Assembly (NCBI RefSeq): GCF_001548035.1
Contig: NZ_AP014723.1
Coordinates: 682,001 to 746,000, forward strand
Length of the DNA: 64,000 nt
Direction: 5' to 3'
Origin: Sulfurospirillum sp. UCH001
GTDB taxonomy: Bacteria > Campylobacterota > Campylobacteria > Campylobacterales > Sulfurospirillaceae
The position numbers and the translations under genes are program-made. The notes beneath the pieces are model-generated. The model saw only the letters and a list, made by a program, of their open reading frames with translations. It had not been told where the DNA came from and did not search any database. Shown piece after piece: positions 9,252 through 17,787 of this stretch. Numbering within the stretch: position 1 is the first letter of the stretch; every line of letters starts with the position of its first letter.

Positions 9252-10834
9252 AACAAAAGAAAATCATTGTGTGTGATGCGATACATGAAAAAGGTTTTGA
9301 AATCTTACGTACTGAGAAAGATATCGAAGTTATTGATGCCGTAAAAGTACCAAAAGATGAGCTTCTTAAAATACTTGGTGATTGCGATGTTGCAATTACA
9401 CGTAGTTCAACCGATGTTGATGAAAAATTTTTAAATGCTGCAACAAATCTCAAAGCAATTGTTAGAGCAGGTGTTGGTGTAGATAACGTTGATCAAGAGG
9501 GATGTAGCCGACGCGGTATCATCGCAATGAACGTACCAACAGCAAATACAATCGCGGCAGTAGAACTTACCATGGCACACATGCTTGGATGTGCAAGAAG
9601 TTTTCCAAATGCAAACAACCATCTTAAACTTGATCGTGTATGGAATCGTGAGAAATGGTACGGTGTTGAGCTTTCTGAAAAACGCCTTGGTGTCATTGGT
9701 TTTGGTAACATCGGAAGCCGTGTAGCTATTCGTGCAAAATCTTTTGGCATGGAAATTGTTGCATATGATCCATACATTTCTGCTTCAAAAGTAACCGATC
9801 TTGGAATGACTTATACGACAAATTTTGATGATATCCTAGGTTGTGATTTTATTACCATTCATACGCCAAAAAACAAAGAAACAACGAATATGATCTCTCA
9901 CGATGAGATCGCAAAAATGAAAGATGGTGTTCGTTTGATTAACTGTGCGCGTGGTGGTTTGTATAATGAAGAAGCGCTTGTTGCGGGACTTAAAAGCGAA
10001 AAAATCGCATTTGCAGGCATTGATGTATTTTCAAAAGAGCCAGCAACCAACCATCCTTTACTTGATCTTGAAAATGTGTGCGTAACACCTCACCTTGGTG
10101 CAAATACACTAGAATCACAAGAGAAAATTGCTATTCAAGCAGCAGAGAATGCTATTAGCGCAGCACGCGGTATTAGTTATCCTAACGCGCTTAATTTACC
10201 GATCAAAGCGGAAGATATGCCAGCATCTTTGAAACCATACCTCGAATTGGTTCAAAAAATGGGCTTTTTGGCTGCTCAGCTTAATCGTTCAGCGATTAAA
10301 TCAATCCGTTTGGAACTTGAGGGCGATATCGGCGAGCATGGCAAGTCACTTCTCACATTTGGTATCGTTGGTGCATTAAAAGAGACCAATGAAACGACTG
10401 TAAATTATGTGAACGCAGAGTTTGTTGCAAAAGAGAAGGGCATTGAAAGTAAATTCGAAGTTCTTGGAAGTACCAGTGGCTATAAAAATAAAGTAACATT
10501 GATTTTAGCAACTGATAAAGATGCCGTAAGCATTAGTGGTACAGTCTTTGGAGAAGATGAACAACGTATCGTTGGCATCAATGGCTTCAAGTTTGACTTT
10601 AAACCAAAAGGCAAAATGATTATCTTTAAAAATAACGACGTACCAGGTGTTATTGCTAACATTGCCTCTATTTTGGCAAAAGAGGGCATTAACATTGCAG
10701 ACTTTAGATTGGGTCGCGGTGCGCATCAATTTGCGATGGCAGTTATTCTTGTAGATACTGACATCGATAAGAAAATTATTGCTGAGCTCAATAAACTTGA
10801 AACTTGTGTATGGGTTGAATACGCTGTTTTATAA
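9248..10834 (+). CDS. serA: D-3-phosphoglycerate dehydrogenase
   Basis: Oxidises 3-phosphoglycerate with NAD+ in the first step of serine synthesis. The 528-residue long form is seen: N-terminal substrate domain, NAD-binding Rossmann domain with LGVIGFGNIGSRVA (about residues 143-156), catalytic Arg in NCARGGLYNE, catalytic His in TPHLGANT, an intervening domain (about 320-450), and a C-terminal ACT domain (about 455-528, NDVPGVIANIASIL) that in this family binds serine for feedback control. The start is ATG 9248 with GAGG 7 bases upstream. The preceding TTG at 9242 is less likely. Confidence 0.96.
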   Translation: MKQKKIIVCDAIHEKGFEILRTEKDIEVIDAVKVPKDELLKILGDCDVAITRSSTDVDEKFLNAATNLKAIVRAGVGVDNVDQEGCSRRGIIAMNVPTANTIAAVELTMAHMLGCARSFPNANNHLKLDRVWNREKWYGVELSEKRLGVIGFGNIGSRVAIRAKSFGMEIVAYDPYISASKVTDLGMTYTTNFDDILGCDFITIHTPKNKETTNMISHDEIAKMKDGVRLINCARGGLYNEEALVAGLKSEKIAFAGIDVFSKEPATNHPLLDLENVCVTPHLGANTLESQEKIAIQAAENAISAARGISYPNALNLPIKAEDMPASLKPYLELVQKMGFLAAQLNRSAIKSIRLELEGDIGEHGKSLLTFGIVGALKETNETTVNYVNAEFVAKEKGIESKFEVLGSTSGYKNKVTLILATDKDAVSISGTVFGEDEQRIVGINGFKFDFKPKGKMIIFKNNDVPGVIANIASILAKEGINIADFRLGRGAHQFAMAVILVDTDIDKKIIAELNKLETCVWVEYAVL

Positions 10835-10853
10835 TTTTGATTTGATTTTATAG

Positions 10854-10878
10854 AGGAGTACGCTATAAGCGCACTCCT
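10854..10878 (+). terminator. Terminator after serA
   Basis: Hairpin with 11-bp arms (AGGAGTACGCT / AGCGCACTCCT, one mismatch) and a three-base loop, followed by TTTCCTTCTTTTG. It closes the pheS-to-serA block. Confidence 0.75.
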
Positions 10879-11033
10879 TTCCTTCTTTTGTTTAAATATA
10901 ATTAACTTATTTTTCTTTATCTCCTATTTTAAAGCCTTTTTGTAGCATTATAAAAGTAAAATTTTATTATCTTTAGCTAAAACAATCTGCTTAATATTTT
11001 TCAGTAAATAAACAAATATTATACGTTTGATAA

Positions 11034-11039
11034 TATAAT
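11034..11039 (+). promoter_or_regulatory. Probable -10 box for the first efflux operon
   Basis: TATAAT in an AT-rich 235-base gap, 31 bases before the TolC-like gene. An AAAAAGG ribosome site follows. The rest of the gap (10879-11030) shows nothing I can name. Confidence 0.6.
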
Positions 11040-11069
11040 AGTAATAATAAAAGAATAAAAAGGTTTTGT

Positions 11070-12407
11070 ATGCGAATCCTTCTGATTACTTTACTTGCAT
11101 TTCATCTCTGTTTTGGAGATGATGGTCTAAGTTTGGATGATGCGATCAAAAAAGTAAAAGAACACAATAGTGAAATTGTGATTGCAAAATTTAATGAAAG
11201 AATTAAAACATTAGAGCATCAAGCTGCTCTTGGAGTTAACTACGGAAGTTTAGAGCTCTCTCAAGCAGCACTACGCAGTAATGATGCACTGAATGTCTTT
11301 GGATATAAACTTCAATCACGTGAAGCGACGTTTGCTGATTTTGGTTTTAAACAATTCAATGGGTCTAATTATATGCTTTCCCCTGAAGATCTCAATAATC
11401 CAAAAGACCGTAACCATTTTCAAACAAAAGTAGAGTACACACTTCCTCTTTATACAGGCGGAAAGCTAGAACAATATGGCAAAATCACAAAAGCATTAGA
11501 ATCTATGAGCACGCTTGATCTTGAATCATTACGCCTTCAAAAAATTTACGAAATCAAAAAAAGTTTTTATGCGATTTCACTTTTAGATACCTATCTTTAC
11601 AACTTACAACTTATTGCGTCCAATACTAAAAAACTTGAAGCAAAAACAGCAGCAATGATGGAAGAGGGGTATGTCAAAAAAGTAGATCTCTTAGAGGTAC
11701 AGAACAAATACTCAGATGTAGAGAGACTCATCGCTCAAGCGGAAGCTAATCGAACGCTTTTATATCATTTCATCTCTTTTTTGGTAGACGAAGAGGTTAC
11801 TGCTATTAAAGGGCATTATGACGAGGTGCAAGACGTTTCTATAACGGATGAGCGCATTTTGAGTGATAATCTGGATATTAAAAAAGCAGAGCAAGGTGTT
11901 GAAATCTCTAAGATGAACATTGCTTTAGCGCAAAGTGCATTTTTACCTCAGGTTGGGGCTTTTGCAAATTACGGTAGTAGTGACGATAAACTGATGAATG
12001 ATTTTTCTAAAAATGATGCCTATACTGTAGGGCTTCAAATAAAATGGAATCTTTTTAATGGTGGAAGTGATAAAAATAATGTCGAAAAAGCACGGGTAGA
12101 GAACCTCAAAGCTTCCCAACAGTTAGTACTGGCAAAGAAACAAATCGCTTTGTATCTCAAGCAGCTTCAAACACAGATAAAAAATGATGAGTACGAGATA
12201 AAAAGTTTGAAAAATGAGGTTGATCTTGCTCATGTGATTTATGAAAATTATGCAGGTAGGTACGAGCAAAAACTTGTTTCAATCAATGATGTTTTAATAA
12301 AGCAATCCGAAGAACTTAGCAAAGTACTCAGACTGAAAGAGGTACAAAATGCACGCAATGAAAAGATCTTTGAGCTTCAAAAATTAGCCAGTAAGGAAAT
12401 GTTATGA
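11070..12407 (+). CDS. TolC-family outer membrane efflux protein
   Basis: Outer-membrane channel of a tripartite exporter, 445 residues. An N-terminal signal peptide (about 1-16) precedes two long helical repeats typical of outer membrane efflux proteins; the motif YTLPLYTGGKLE marks the first strand pair and IKWNLFNGGSDKN the second. No lipobox is present. The gene is first in an operon with a membrane fusion protein and an RND pump. The order channel-adaptor-pump is the one used by H. pylori HefABC-like systems. It overlaps the adaptor gene by ATGA. The exported substrate is unknown. Confidence 0.9.
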   Translation: MRILLITLLAFHLCFGDDGLSLDDAIKKVKEHNSEIVIAKFNERIKTLEHQAALGVNYGSLELSQAALRSNDALNVFGYKLQSREATFADFGFKQFNGSNYMLSPEDLNNPKDRNHFQTKVEYTLPLYTGGKLEQYGKITKALESMSTLDLESLRLQKIYEIKKSFYAISLLDTYLYNLQLIASNTKKLEAKTAAMMEEGYVKKVDLLEVQNKYSDVERLIAQAEANRTLLYHFISFLVDEEVTAIKGHYDEVQDVSITDERILSDNLDIKKAEQGVEISKMNIALAQSAFLPQVGAFANYGSSDDKLMNDFSKNDAYTVGLQIKWNLFNGGSDKNNVEKARVENLKASQQLVLAKKQIALYLKQLQTQIKNDEYEIKSLKNEVDLAHVIYENYAGRYEQKLVSINDVLIKQSEELSKVLRLKEVQNARNEKIFELQKLASKEML

Positions 12408-13213
12408 AATCTTCTTTCTATGTAAAAAGTACGGTTATCTGTTTGATAGCCAGCCTATCCTTAAATGCGGCTAGTTTGAATTTAAGTGGAAGTGTTATCT
12501 CTGAAAATCAAAAGACATTATCAAGTCGTTATATGGGGTTTATTCAAACGGTCAATGTCAATGAAGGAGATGTCGTCAAAAAAGGCGATTTACTCTACAG
12601 TATCGATTCTAAAGAAGTGGATACGGCTCTTGCCCAGAGTGATCTTGCTATTTCTCAAGCGGAGTTAAATCTTCGTATGTATCAAAATCAATACCAAAAC
12701 GCAGCGCTTAATTTAGAACGCTACCAACGTTTGCTTGCCAAAGATATGGTTGCAAAATATGAAGTGGAAAACCTCGAACTCTCAGCGAATAATTTCAAAG
12801 CAATGGTAGAGATAGCGCAGAAGCAGATAGCACAAGCAAAGCAAAAGCGTCAAGAAGTTTTAAACCAATACCAATACCTCAAAATCAAAGCACCCAATGA
12901 GAGTGTTGTTATTGAAAAACATATCAAAGCAGGGGAACTGGCACTCGCAGGTGTCCCAGCACTTGTTTTAGCAGATTTGAGTTCACTAAAAATTACTACA
13001 GAAATTGCAGAGAGTTATCTTAGTGGTGTAAAAATTGGAGACCGTGCGCGTGTAGAAATACCTTCTATTGGGTGTATTAGCGAAGGAAAAGTGGAAGCCA
13101 TCATTCCTAGTTCTAACCCTATGGCACATACGTTTAAAATGAAGCTTTCTTTTAACTGCAAAGAGCTCAAAGCGTACCCTGGCATGTATGCGGTTGTGGT
13201 TGTGGGTGAATAA
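12404..13213 (+). CDS. Periplasmic adaptor (membrane fusion) subunit of RND efflux system
   Basis: A short 269-residue HlyD/AcrA-like adaptor linking pump and channel. A signal peptide ends near residue 22 (SLNAAS). It is followed by a lipoyl half (GFIQTVNVNEGDVVKKGDLL), a coiled-coil hairpin (about 65-150, rich in Ala/Gln/Leu), the second lipoyl half (IKAPNESVV) and a beta-barrel. There is no lipid-attachment cysteine at the signal cleavage site. It is smaller than AcrA, as is usual for the HefB-like adaptors. It is coupled to the channel gene by ATGA and sits 3 bases before the pump gene. Confidence 0.9.
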   Translation: MKSSFYVKSTVICLIASLSLNAASLNLSGSVISENQKTLSSRYMGFIQTVNVNEGDVVKKGDLLYSIDSKEVDTALAQSDLAISQAELNLRMYQNQYQNAALNLERYQRLLAKDMVAKYEVENLELSANNFKAMVEIAQKQIAQAKQKRQEVLNQYQYLKIKAPNESVVIEKHIKAGELALAGVPALVLADLSSLKITTEIAESYLSGVKIGDRARVEIPSIGCISEGKVEAIIPSSNPMAHTFKMKLSFNCKELKAYPGMYAVVVVGE

Positions 13214-13216
13214 AAC

Positions 13217-14806
13217 ATGAAATACAAAGAAAAATACCTTGCAGGTTATCTTGCGCGACTCTTTTTGCGCAATCCATTAACGATGATTTTAGGCATAACG
13301 CTTATTACTTTAGGTATCGTAGCGCTTTCTTTAATGCCCAGAGAAGAAGATCCACAAATCTCTATCAGTGGGGGTGTCGTTGTTGTTTCTATGCCAGGTG
13401 CTAGTGCAGCTGAAGTAGAGCAAGTGGTTGTCCGCCCGCTTGAGAGGCGTATCAAAGAGATTAAAGGTGTGGAGCACATTTATGGTGTGGCGAGCGATAA
13501 TGTAGGCATTGTAAATGTGATGTATTATATCGGTGAAAACCGTGAAGCATCCAACCTCAAACTCTACGATAAAGTGATGCAAAATATGGATCAATTACCT
13601 GAGGGTGCTTTAACTCCACTGGTGCGTCCTTTTGATATAGATATTGACATTCCCATTCTTTCTATCGCGTTTTACGCAAAAACACCTCAAGGGGTTGATA
13701 ACGTAAACCTTTATAAACGCGTAGAAGCATTTAGAAATTCGCTCGGTAATGTGGATAATGTTGCTAAAACAGAGATCAAAGGCGAACATAAAGAGCAATT
13801 CAACATAGAGATTGATCTTAGTAAACTCTCGGCGTATCATCTTTCATTAGAGCAGATTGTGGGTGCGCTTAAATCACTGACCGCCTCGTCTCCTGAAGTG
13901 AAAAATAGAACGCAAGAGGGAAAACTGATTGTTTTTGGTGTTAAAAATGCGTTGGAGAGAGTTGAAGATATTCAAAACCTCATTGTGGCAAATTTTGGTG
14001 GATCAGTCGTTTATTTAAAAGATATCGCTGCTATTCATCTAAGTGATGACATTCAAAATAAAAAGAGTGCACAAATAAGTTATAAACAGGGTGAGGCTAT
14101 GACACCTCTGCAAGATCAAGTCACACTGAGTATTTCGAAACTAAAAGGCTCCAACGCTGTGGTGATTGCGAATGATGTACTCAAACGCCTTGAAGCATCA
14201 AAAAATGAGTTAGACAAAGAGGGCATAGGCTACATTGTGACTCGAAACTATGGAGAACGTGCAAATGAAGCAGTCAACGAACTGGTCTTTCACTTGCTCA
14301 TTTCCATCGTGATTATTGCATTGTTGCTCATTTTTATCTTAGGCTGGAGAGAAGGACTTATTGTAACACTTACCGTTCCTGCTATTTTAGCCATTACCAT
14401 TTTTATTGCGTATATGAGCGGACAGACGATTAATCGTATCACGCTTTTTGCCTTTTTACTGAGTTTAGGACTGTTGGTCGATGATGTGATTGTTGTCATT
14501 GAAAATATTCACCGTCATTTGCATAGTAAAGATTCTCAGGATAAAGAGATGGATGAACTCCTTATCGAAGCAACCGATGAAATTGGTGCACCAACCAATC
14601 TCGCAACCATTGCGATTATCTTAACGATGGTTCCAATGGCATTCGTAGGGCAGATGATGGGAGAGTTTATGAAGCCCATTCCTCTTAATGTCCCAGTGGC
14701 AATGCTGTCTTCACTGCTAATTGCTTATATCTTTACGCCATTTTTAGCACGTAAATTTCTGAAAAAGCCAAACCATAAAAAAGGAGAGAATCATGGAAAA
14801 ATTTGA
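13217..14806 (+). CDS. RND efflux pump, N-terminal half
   Basis: N-terminal half (529 residues) of an RND permease. Seen: TM1 (about residues 18-40), the first periplasmic porter loop (about 45-335), then TM2 to TM6 (about 355-510). TM4 keeps the paired aspartates needed for proton relay (LLVDDVIVVIEN). The frame stops just after TM6, where full-length pumps run on through a cytoplasmic linker into TM7. The second half begins 14 bases before this stop in the +1 frame. The two ORFs may be separate subunits or the product of one frameshift. Family identity is secure, but the split is unusual. Confidence 0.9.
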   Translation: MKYKEKYLAGYLARLFLRNPLTMILGITLITLGIVALSLMPREEDPQISISGGVVVVSMPGASAAEVEQVVVRPLERRIKEIKGVEHIYGVASDNVGIVNVMYYIGENREASNLKLYDKVMQNMDQLPEGALTPLVRPFDIDIDIPILSIAFYAKTPQGVDNVNLYKRVEAFRNSLGNVDNVAKTEIKGEHKEQFNIEIDLSKLSAYHLSLEQIVGALKSLTASSPEVKNRTQEGKLIVFGVKNALERVEDIQNLIVANFGGSVVYLKDIAAIHLSDDIQNKKSAQISYKQGEAMTPLQDQVTLSISKLKGSNAVVIANDVLKRLEASKNELDKEGIGYIVTRNYGERANEAVNELVFHLLISIVIIALLLIFILGWREGLIVTLTVPAILAITIFIAYMSGQTINRITLFAFLLSLGLLVDDVIVVIENIHRHLHSKDSQDKEMDELLIEATDEIGAPTNLATIAIILTMVPMAFVGQMMGEFMKPIPLNVPVAMLSSLLIAYIFTPFLARKFLKKPNHKKGENHGKI

Positions 14807-16448
14807 GCACTTTATCTATTCTCTCTTAGTGGAAGAACGTAAGAAAAAACTAGTGCTTCTTTTAACATTGGTGGCGTTTGTTTTGGCTATCTTGATGTTC
14901 CCTAGCAAAATCGTCTTAGCAAAGATGCTTCCTGGAAAAAGTACCAATACCTTTTCCATTTATGTTGATCTTCCTAATGGACGCTCTTATCAAGAGACAA
15001 ATACTATCAACCAGTGTGTTGTATCTATTTTGCAAAAAGAGAAAGAGATACAAAATATTGAAGTCTTTAATGGTATGGGCTCGCCTCTTGATTATGCAGG
15101 CCTGGTAAAAGACTCAGGGCTGAAAAGTGGCGAACATGTCAGTGAAATCGTTGTCAATCTGAGTGGTATTCATCAACGAGATGAACGCTCCTATGCGATG
15201 GTACACCGTTTACGCCCACTCATTCAGAAAAACTGTGAAGGACTCATTCCTCAAACCTCCATCAAAATGGTTGAGCAGCCAGCAGGTCCACCAACGATGG
15301 CAGCACTTGTCATTGAGCTTTATGGCGAAAATTCAGAGCGTCTAGGTACTCTTGCAGGGCGCATCAAGCAGATATTAATGCAGACAAAAGATTTAGTTGA
15401 TATTGATATCATGAGTGATGAGATTTATGAGAAGTACTCGTTGGTGCTGGATAAAGAAAAAGTAAGCCGTTCACAACTGAGTATTCAAAAAGTTAATGAA
15501 TTACTCTATCTTGCATTTGAAGGAATGCATGTTGCGCATAAAAATAGTGAAAACTCACCGTATCAAATACCTTTATACGTTGTCCTTAGCGAACACTCAA
15601 AGTCTCTTCCTTATGCTTCAAAAGAGGAACTAAGTGCTAAGCTAAGCGCGCTCAAACTGATAAATGCTGTAGGTATGATGGTCCCTCTCTCAGAAGTGGT
15701 CCGTGTTGAAAAAGTAGCGTCTAGCCCTACCATCATGTCAAAAAATCTCCAAAAGATGGTCAGCATCGTAGCAGAAGCAGATTTGGTTTCACAAGTCTAT
15801 CCACTCTTGGAAGCACGTTCGAAAATAAAAGAGGCGTTTCAATCAGAGTTTGAAGTAAGCAATAGTCATCTGTTTGATATAACGCTTAAAGATAAAAAGA
15901 ATGGTGAAGTGTATGAACTGGTTTGGGATGGCGAGATGAAAGTAACTATGGATACCTTCAGAGACTTAGGCGGTGCATTTATTGCAGCGCTTGTGCTGAT
16001 CTTTTTGTTAATGGTTGTTTATTACAAAAGCTTTGCACTTTCGGGCATCGTATTGCTGGGTAGCTTTCTCTCTATCATCGGTGTTATTGTGGGACATTGG
16101 TTTATGGACCTCTTTTCTTCAACAACATTCTTTCTTACAGCAACATCTCTGATCGGGTTTATTTCCTTGATGGGGATTAGTTCACGTAATGCACTTTTGT
16201 TGATTGATTTTGCTCAAACGCTGATTGCTCAAGGAGTAGGAAAAAAAGAAGCCATCGCAAGGGCAAGTGCGACACGTGCAAAGCCGATTTTTTTAACAGC
16301 TGCCGCGATTATTTTAGCGAGTACGCTTCTTGCGACAGATCCTATTTTTGGGGGGTTGGGAGTTGCACTTATCTTTGGAACGATTGCTGCGGTTATCGTC
16401 TCTTTAGTGGTTGTACCTGTTCTAATGGATAATACAAAAGCAATTTAA
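14793..16448 (+). CDS. RND efflux pump, C-terminal half
   Basis: C-terminal half (551 residues) of the same RND pump: TM7 (about residues 18-35), second porter loop (about 45-375), TM8 to TM12 (about 390-545). TM10 reads GISSRNALLLIDF; in this branch of the family Arg commonly replaces the Lys used by AcrB. The ATG at 14793 has AAAGGAG 7 bases upstream, so it could be translated independently. Deleting one A from the AAAAA run at about 14796-14800 would fuse it to the upstream half and give about 1,076 residues, a normal length for the family. It may therefore be a true split gene or a frameshift. Confidence 0.9.
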   Translation: MEKFEHFIYSLLVEERKKKLVLLLTLVAFVLAILMFPSKIVLAKMLPGKSTNTFSIYVDLPNGRSYQETNTINQCVVSILQKEKEIQNIEVFNGMGSPLDYAGLVKDSGLKSGEHVSEIVVNLSGIHQRDERSYAMVHRLRPLIQKNCEGLIPQTSIKMVEQPAGPPTMAALVIELYGENSERLGTLAGRIKQILMQTKDLVDIDIMSDEIYEKYSLVLDKEKVSRSQLSIQKVNELLYLAFEGMHVAHKNSENSPYQIPLYVVLSEHSKSLPYASKEELSAKLSALKLINAVGMMVPLSEVVRVEKVASSPTIMSKNLQKMVSIVAEADLVSQVYPLLEARSKIKEAFQSEFEVSNSHLFDITLKDKKNGEVYELVWDGEMKVTMDTFRDLGGAFIAALVLIFLLMVVYYKSFALSGIVLLGSFLSIIGVIVGHWFMDLFSSTTFFLTATSLIGFISLMGISSRNALLLIDFAQTLIAQGVGKKEAIARASATRAKPIFLTAAAIILASTLLATDPIFGGLGVALIFGTIAAVIVSLVVVPVLMDNTKAI

Positions 16449-16453
16449 GACAT

Positions 16454-16495
16454 TTACATGTAAAAGATAGGAAATCTTATCGTTTTACATGTAAA
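16454..16495. terminator. Inverted TTTACATGTAAA pair after the efflux operon
   Basis: Two TTTACATGTAAA palindromes enclose AAGATAGGAAATCTTAT, giving a long interrupted stem. It lies between the convergent pump gene and the minus-strand micro-ORF, and overlaps the end of the latter. It belongs to the TTACATGTAA repeat family seen in other terminators of the window. Confidence 0.65.
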
Positions 16496-16644
16496 AATTT
16501 TCGACGCGTCGAAACCAAGAGACGCATCATACGATACACAAATAAACGTTTATTAACAGGACTAATCTTACGGCAATTTTCATCTTTTAAACACTCGAAC
16601 ACTTCTTCTAACGCCAACTTTTCACTCACGGATAGATTTGTCAT
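16477..16644 (-). CDS. Micro-ORF of 55 residues coupled to the HTH gene
   Basis: Small basic protein of 55 codons starting MTNLSVSEKL and ending STRRKFLHVKR. Its ATG overlaps the stop of the upstream HTH gene (ATGA), which implies translational coupling. It has a predicted amphipathic helix (residues 6-20) and a very basic C-terminus. I do not recognise the family. Its last codons run into the terminator palindrome, and a GC-rich 16-bp palindrome (16499-16514) lies inside it. It could be a cofactor of the HTH protein or a small toxin-like partner, but neither is shown. Confidence 0.5.
   Translation of the reverse strand: MTNLSVSEKLALEEVFECLKDENCRKISPVNKRLFVYRMMRLLVSTRRKFLHVKR
16499..16514. 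repeat. 16-bp perfect palindrome TTTCGACGCGTCGAAA
   Basis: Perfect dyad with a GC-rich core inside the 3' end of the micro-ORF, in an otherwise AT-rich region. It could be a protein-binding site or chance codon use. Confidence 0.4.
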
Positions 16645-16892
16645 ACCGTTCCTTTTTGCCCGTCATTTATTTTGCGTACCAGTCTTACAATATCTTCATC
16701 TCTTAACATCCCAAGCATATTGAAAACAACAGGAATTCCCATAGGTGCACTACTACCAAGTCTCCACTCTTGATAGGTACGCATTGAAATACCACAGTTT
16801 TCTGCCATCTTCTTTTGAGAAATTTTTTTGCCCATATTCTCAGCTTCAATAGCATTATGTAAAAGATTGATGATATCGCTTGTTTTCATCAT
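16641..16892 (-). CDS. Small helix-turn-helix regulator (XRE-like)
   Basis: An 83-residue DNA-binding protein. A helix-turn-helix is visible at about residues 22-50 (SQKKMAENCGISMRTYQEW), with the Q-x-x-MA and GIS turn of the XRE/Cro group. The C-terminal part (MLGMLRDEDIVRLV) may dimerise. The start is ATG 16892 or 16889; no Shine-Dalgarno is seen and an upstream TTG is less likely. Two exact 17-bp repeats lie 14 to 51 bases upstream, just downstream of a -10 box, where an autorepressor would bind. It heads a two-gene unit with the micro-ORF. Confidence 0.8.
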   Translation of the reverse strand: MMKTSDIINLLHNAIEAENMGKKISQKKMAENCGISMRTYQEWRLGSSAPMGIPVVFNMLGMLRDEDIVRLVRKINDGQKGTV

Positions 16893-16905
16893 ATGATTGT
16901 ACAAA

Positions 16906-16943
16906 AAAATGTATTAAATATAAATTAAAATGTATTAAATATA
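16906..16943. promoter_or_regulatory. Tandem 17-bp direct repeat, probable operator of the HTH gene
   Basis: AAAATGTATTAAATATA occurs twice exactly (16906-16922 and 16927-16943) with a 21-base period, two helical turns. It lies between the HTH start codon and its likely -10 box. Confidence 0.6.
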
Positions 16944-16951
16944 CTAATTAA

Positions 16952-16957
16952 ATTATA
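16952..16957 (-). promoter_or_regulatory. Probable -10 box for the HTH gene
   Basis: TATAAT on the minus strand. Transcription would begin near 16945 and run straight into the tandem repeats. Confidence 0.5.
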
Positions 16958-17076
16958 TTTTAAACTTTATAACAGATATTATATCTTATTTATTGTTAAA
17001 ATAATTCTTTATTTTGATTAAAATATACAAAATATTGTATAAAAATACTCCATTTTGTTGTCGTGATTTTTTTCGC

Positions 17077-17082
17077 TATAAT
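17077..17082 (+). promoter_or_regulatory. Probable -10 box for efp
   Basis: TATAAT 27 bases before the efp ATG, preceded by a T-rich stretch and followed by an AGGAG ribosome site. Confidence 0.7.
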
Positions 17083-17109
17083 GGCGGAAACTAAAATTTA
17101 GGAGAATTT

Positions 17110-17673
17110 ATGGCCTCTATTTCTATGGGCGACTTAAAAAAAGGGTTAAAAATCGAAATTAACGGTACCCCTTATAAAATCGTAGAGTATCAACATGTTA
17201 AGCCTGGTAAAGGTGCTGCATTTGTACGCTGCAAAATCAAATCATTTATGGATGGAAAAGTTATTGAAAAAACATTCCACGCAGGTGATAAATGTGAGAC
17301 TCCAAATCTTGAAGACAAAATCATGCAGTTTTTGTATGACGATGGTGAATTTTTACAATTTATGGACAGCGCAACATATGAGCAAATCGCTTTAACACAC
17401 GATCAAGTGGGTGAAGCTGCAGATTGGATTATTGATGGTATGAATGTTGATATGCTTTACCACAACGGCAAACCTATCAGCGTTGAAGCACCACAATTTG
17501 TTGAGCTTAAAATCGTAGAGACACCACCTAACTTCAAAGGCGATACACAAGGTGGTAAAAAACCAGCAACACTTGAGAGTGGTGCGGTTGTACAAGTACC
17601 TTTCCACGTTGTTGAAGGCGATGTGATTAAGGTTGACACTGTTCGTGGCGAATACTTAGAAAAAGTAAAATAA
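17110..17673 (+). CDS. efp: Elongation factor P
   Basis: Relieves ribosome stalling at polyproline. 187 residues in three beta domains: N-terminal KOW-like domain (1-63), OB domain (about 67-125) and C-terminal OB domain (about 130-187, ending [10 protein letters not shown]). The loop [10 protein letters not shown] places the modifiable lysine at position 34. AGGAG precedes the ATG. It is a single-gene unit, with its own promoter and a terminator directly after. Confidence 0.97.
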   Translation: MASISMGDLKKGLKIEINGTPYKIVEYQHVKPGKGAAFVRCKIKSFMDGKVIEKTFHAGDKCETPNLEDKIMQFLYDDGEFLQFMDSATYEQIALTHDQVGEAADWIIDGMNVDMLYHNGKPISVEAPQFVELKIVETPPNFKGDTQGGKKPATLESGAVVQVPFHVVEGDVIKVDTVRGEYLEKVK

Positions 17674-17692
17674 GTTTAGACTACATCTAAAG

Positions 17693-17717
17693 CATAGCGT
17701 AATTATTTTACGCTATG
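17693..17717 (+). terminator. Terminator after efp
   Basis: Perfect 10-bp stem CATAGCGTAA / TTACGCTATG with a five-base loop, followed by a pyrimidine-rich run. Confidence 0.75.
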
Positions 17718-17744
17718 TCCTCTTCCTCTTTCCTTCTTTAATGC

Positions 17745-17750
17745 TATAAT
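17745..17750 (+). promoter_or_regulatory. Probable -10 box for the HBM chemoreceptor
   Basis: TATAAT 38 bases before the chemoreceptor ATG. TAGGAGG forms a strong ribosome site. Confidence 0.6.
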
Positions 17751-17787
17751 ATAACCTTATAACCCAAGTGTTTAGGAGGTTGTCATC

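Noticed and set aside
16170-16215. Lys-to-Arg change in TM10 of the split RND pump (GISSRNALL)
   Set aside because: At first it looked like a lost proton-relay residue, but Arg is common at this position in this branch of RND pumps.
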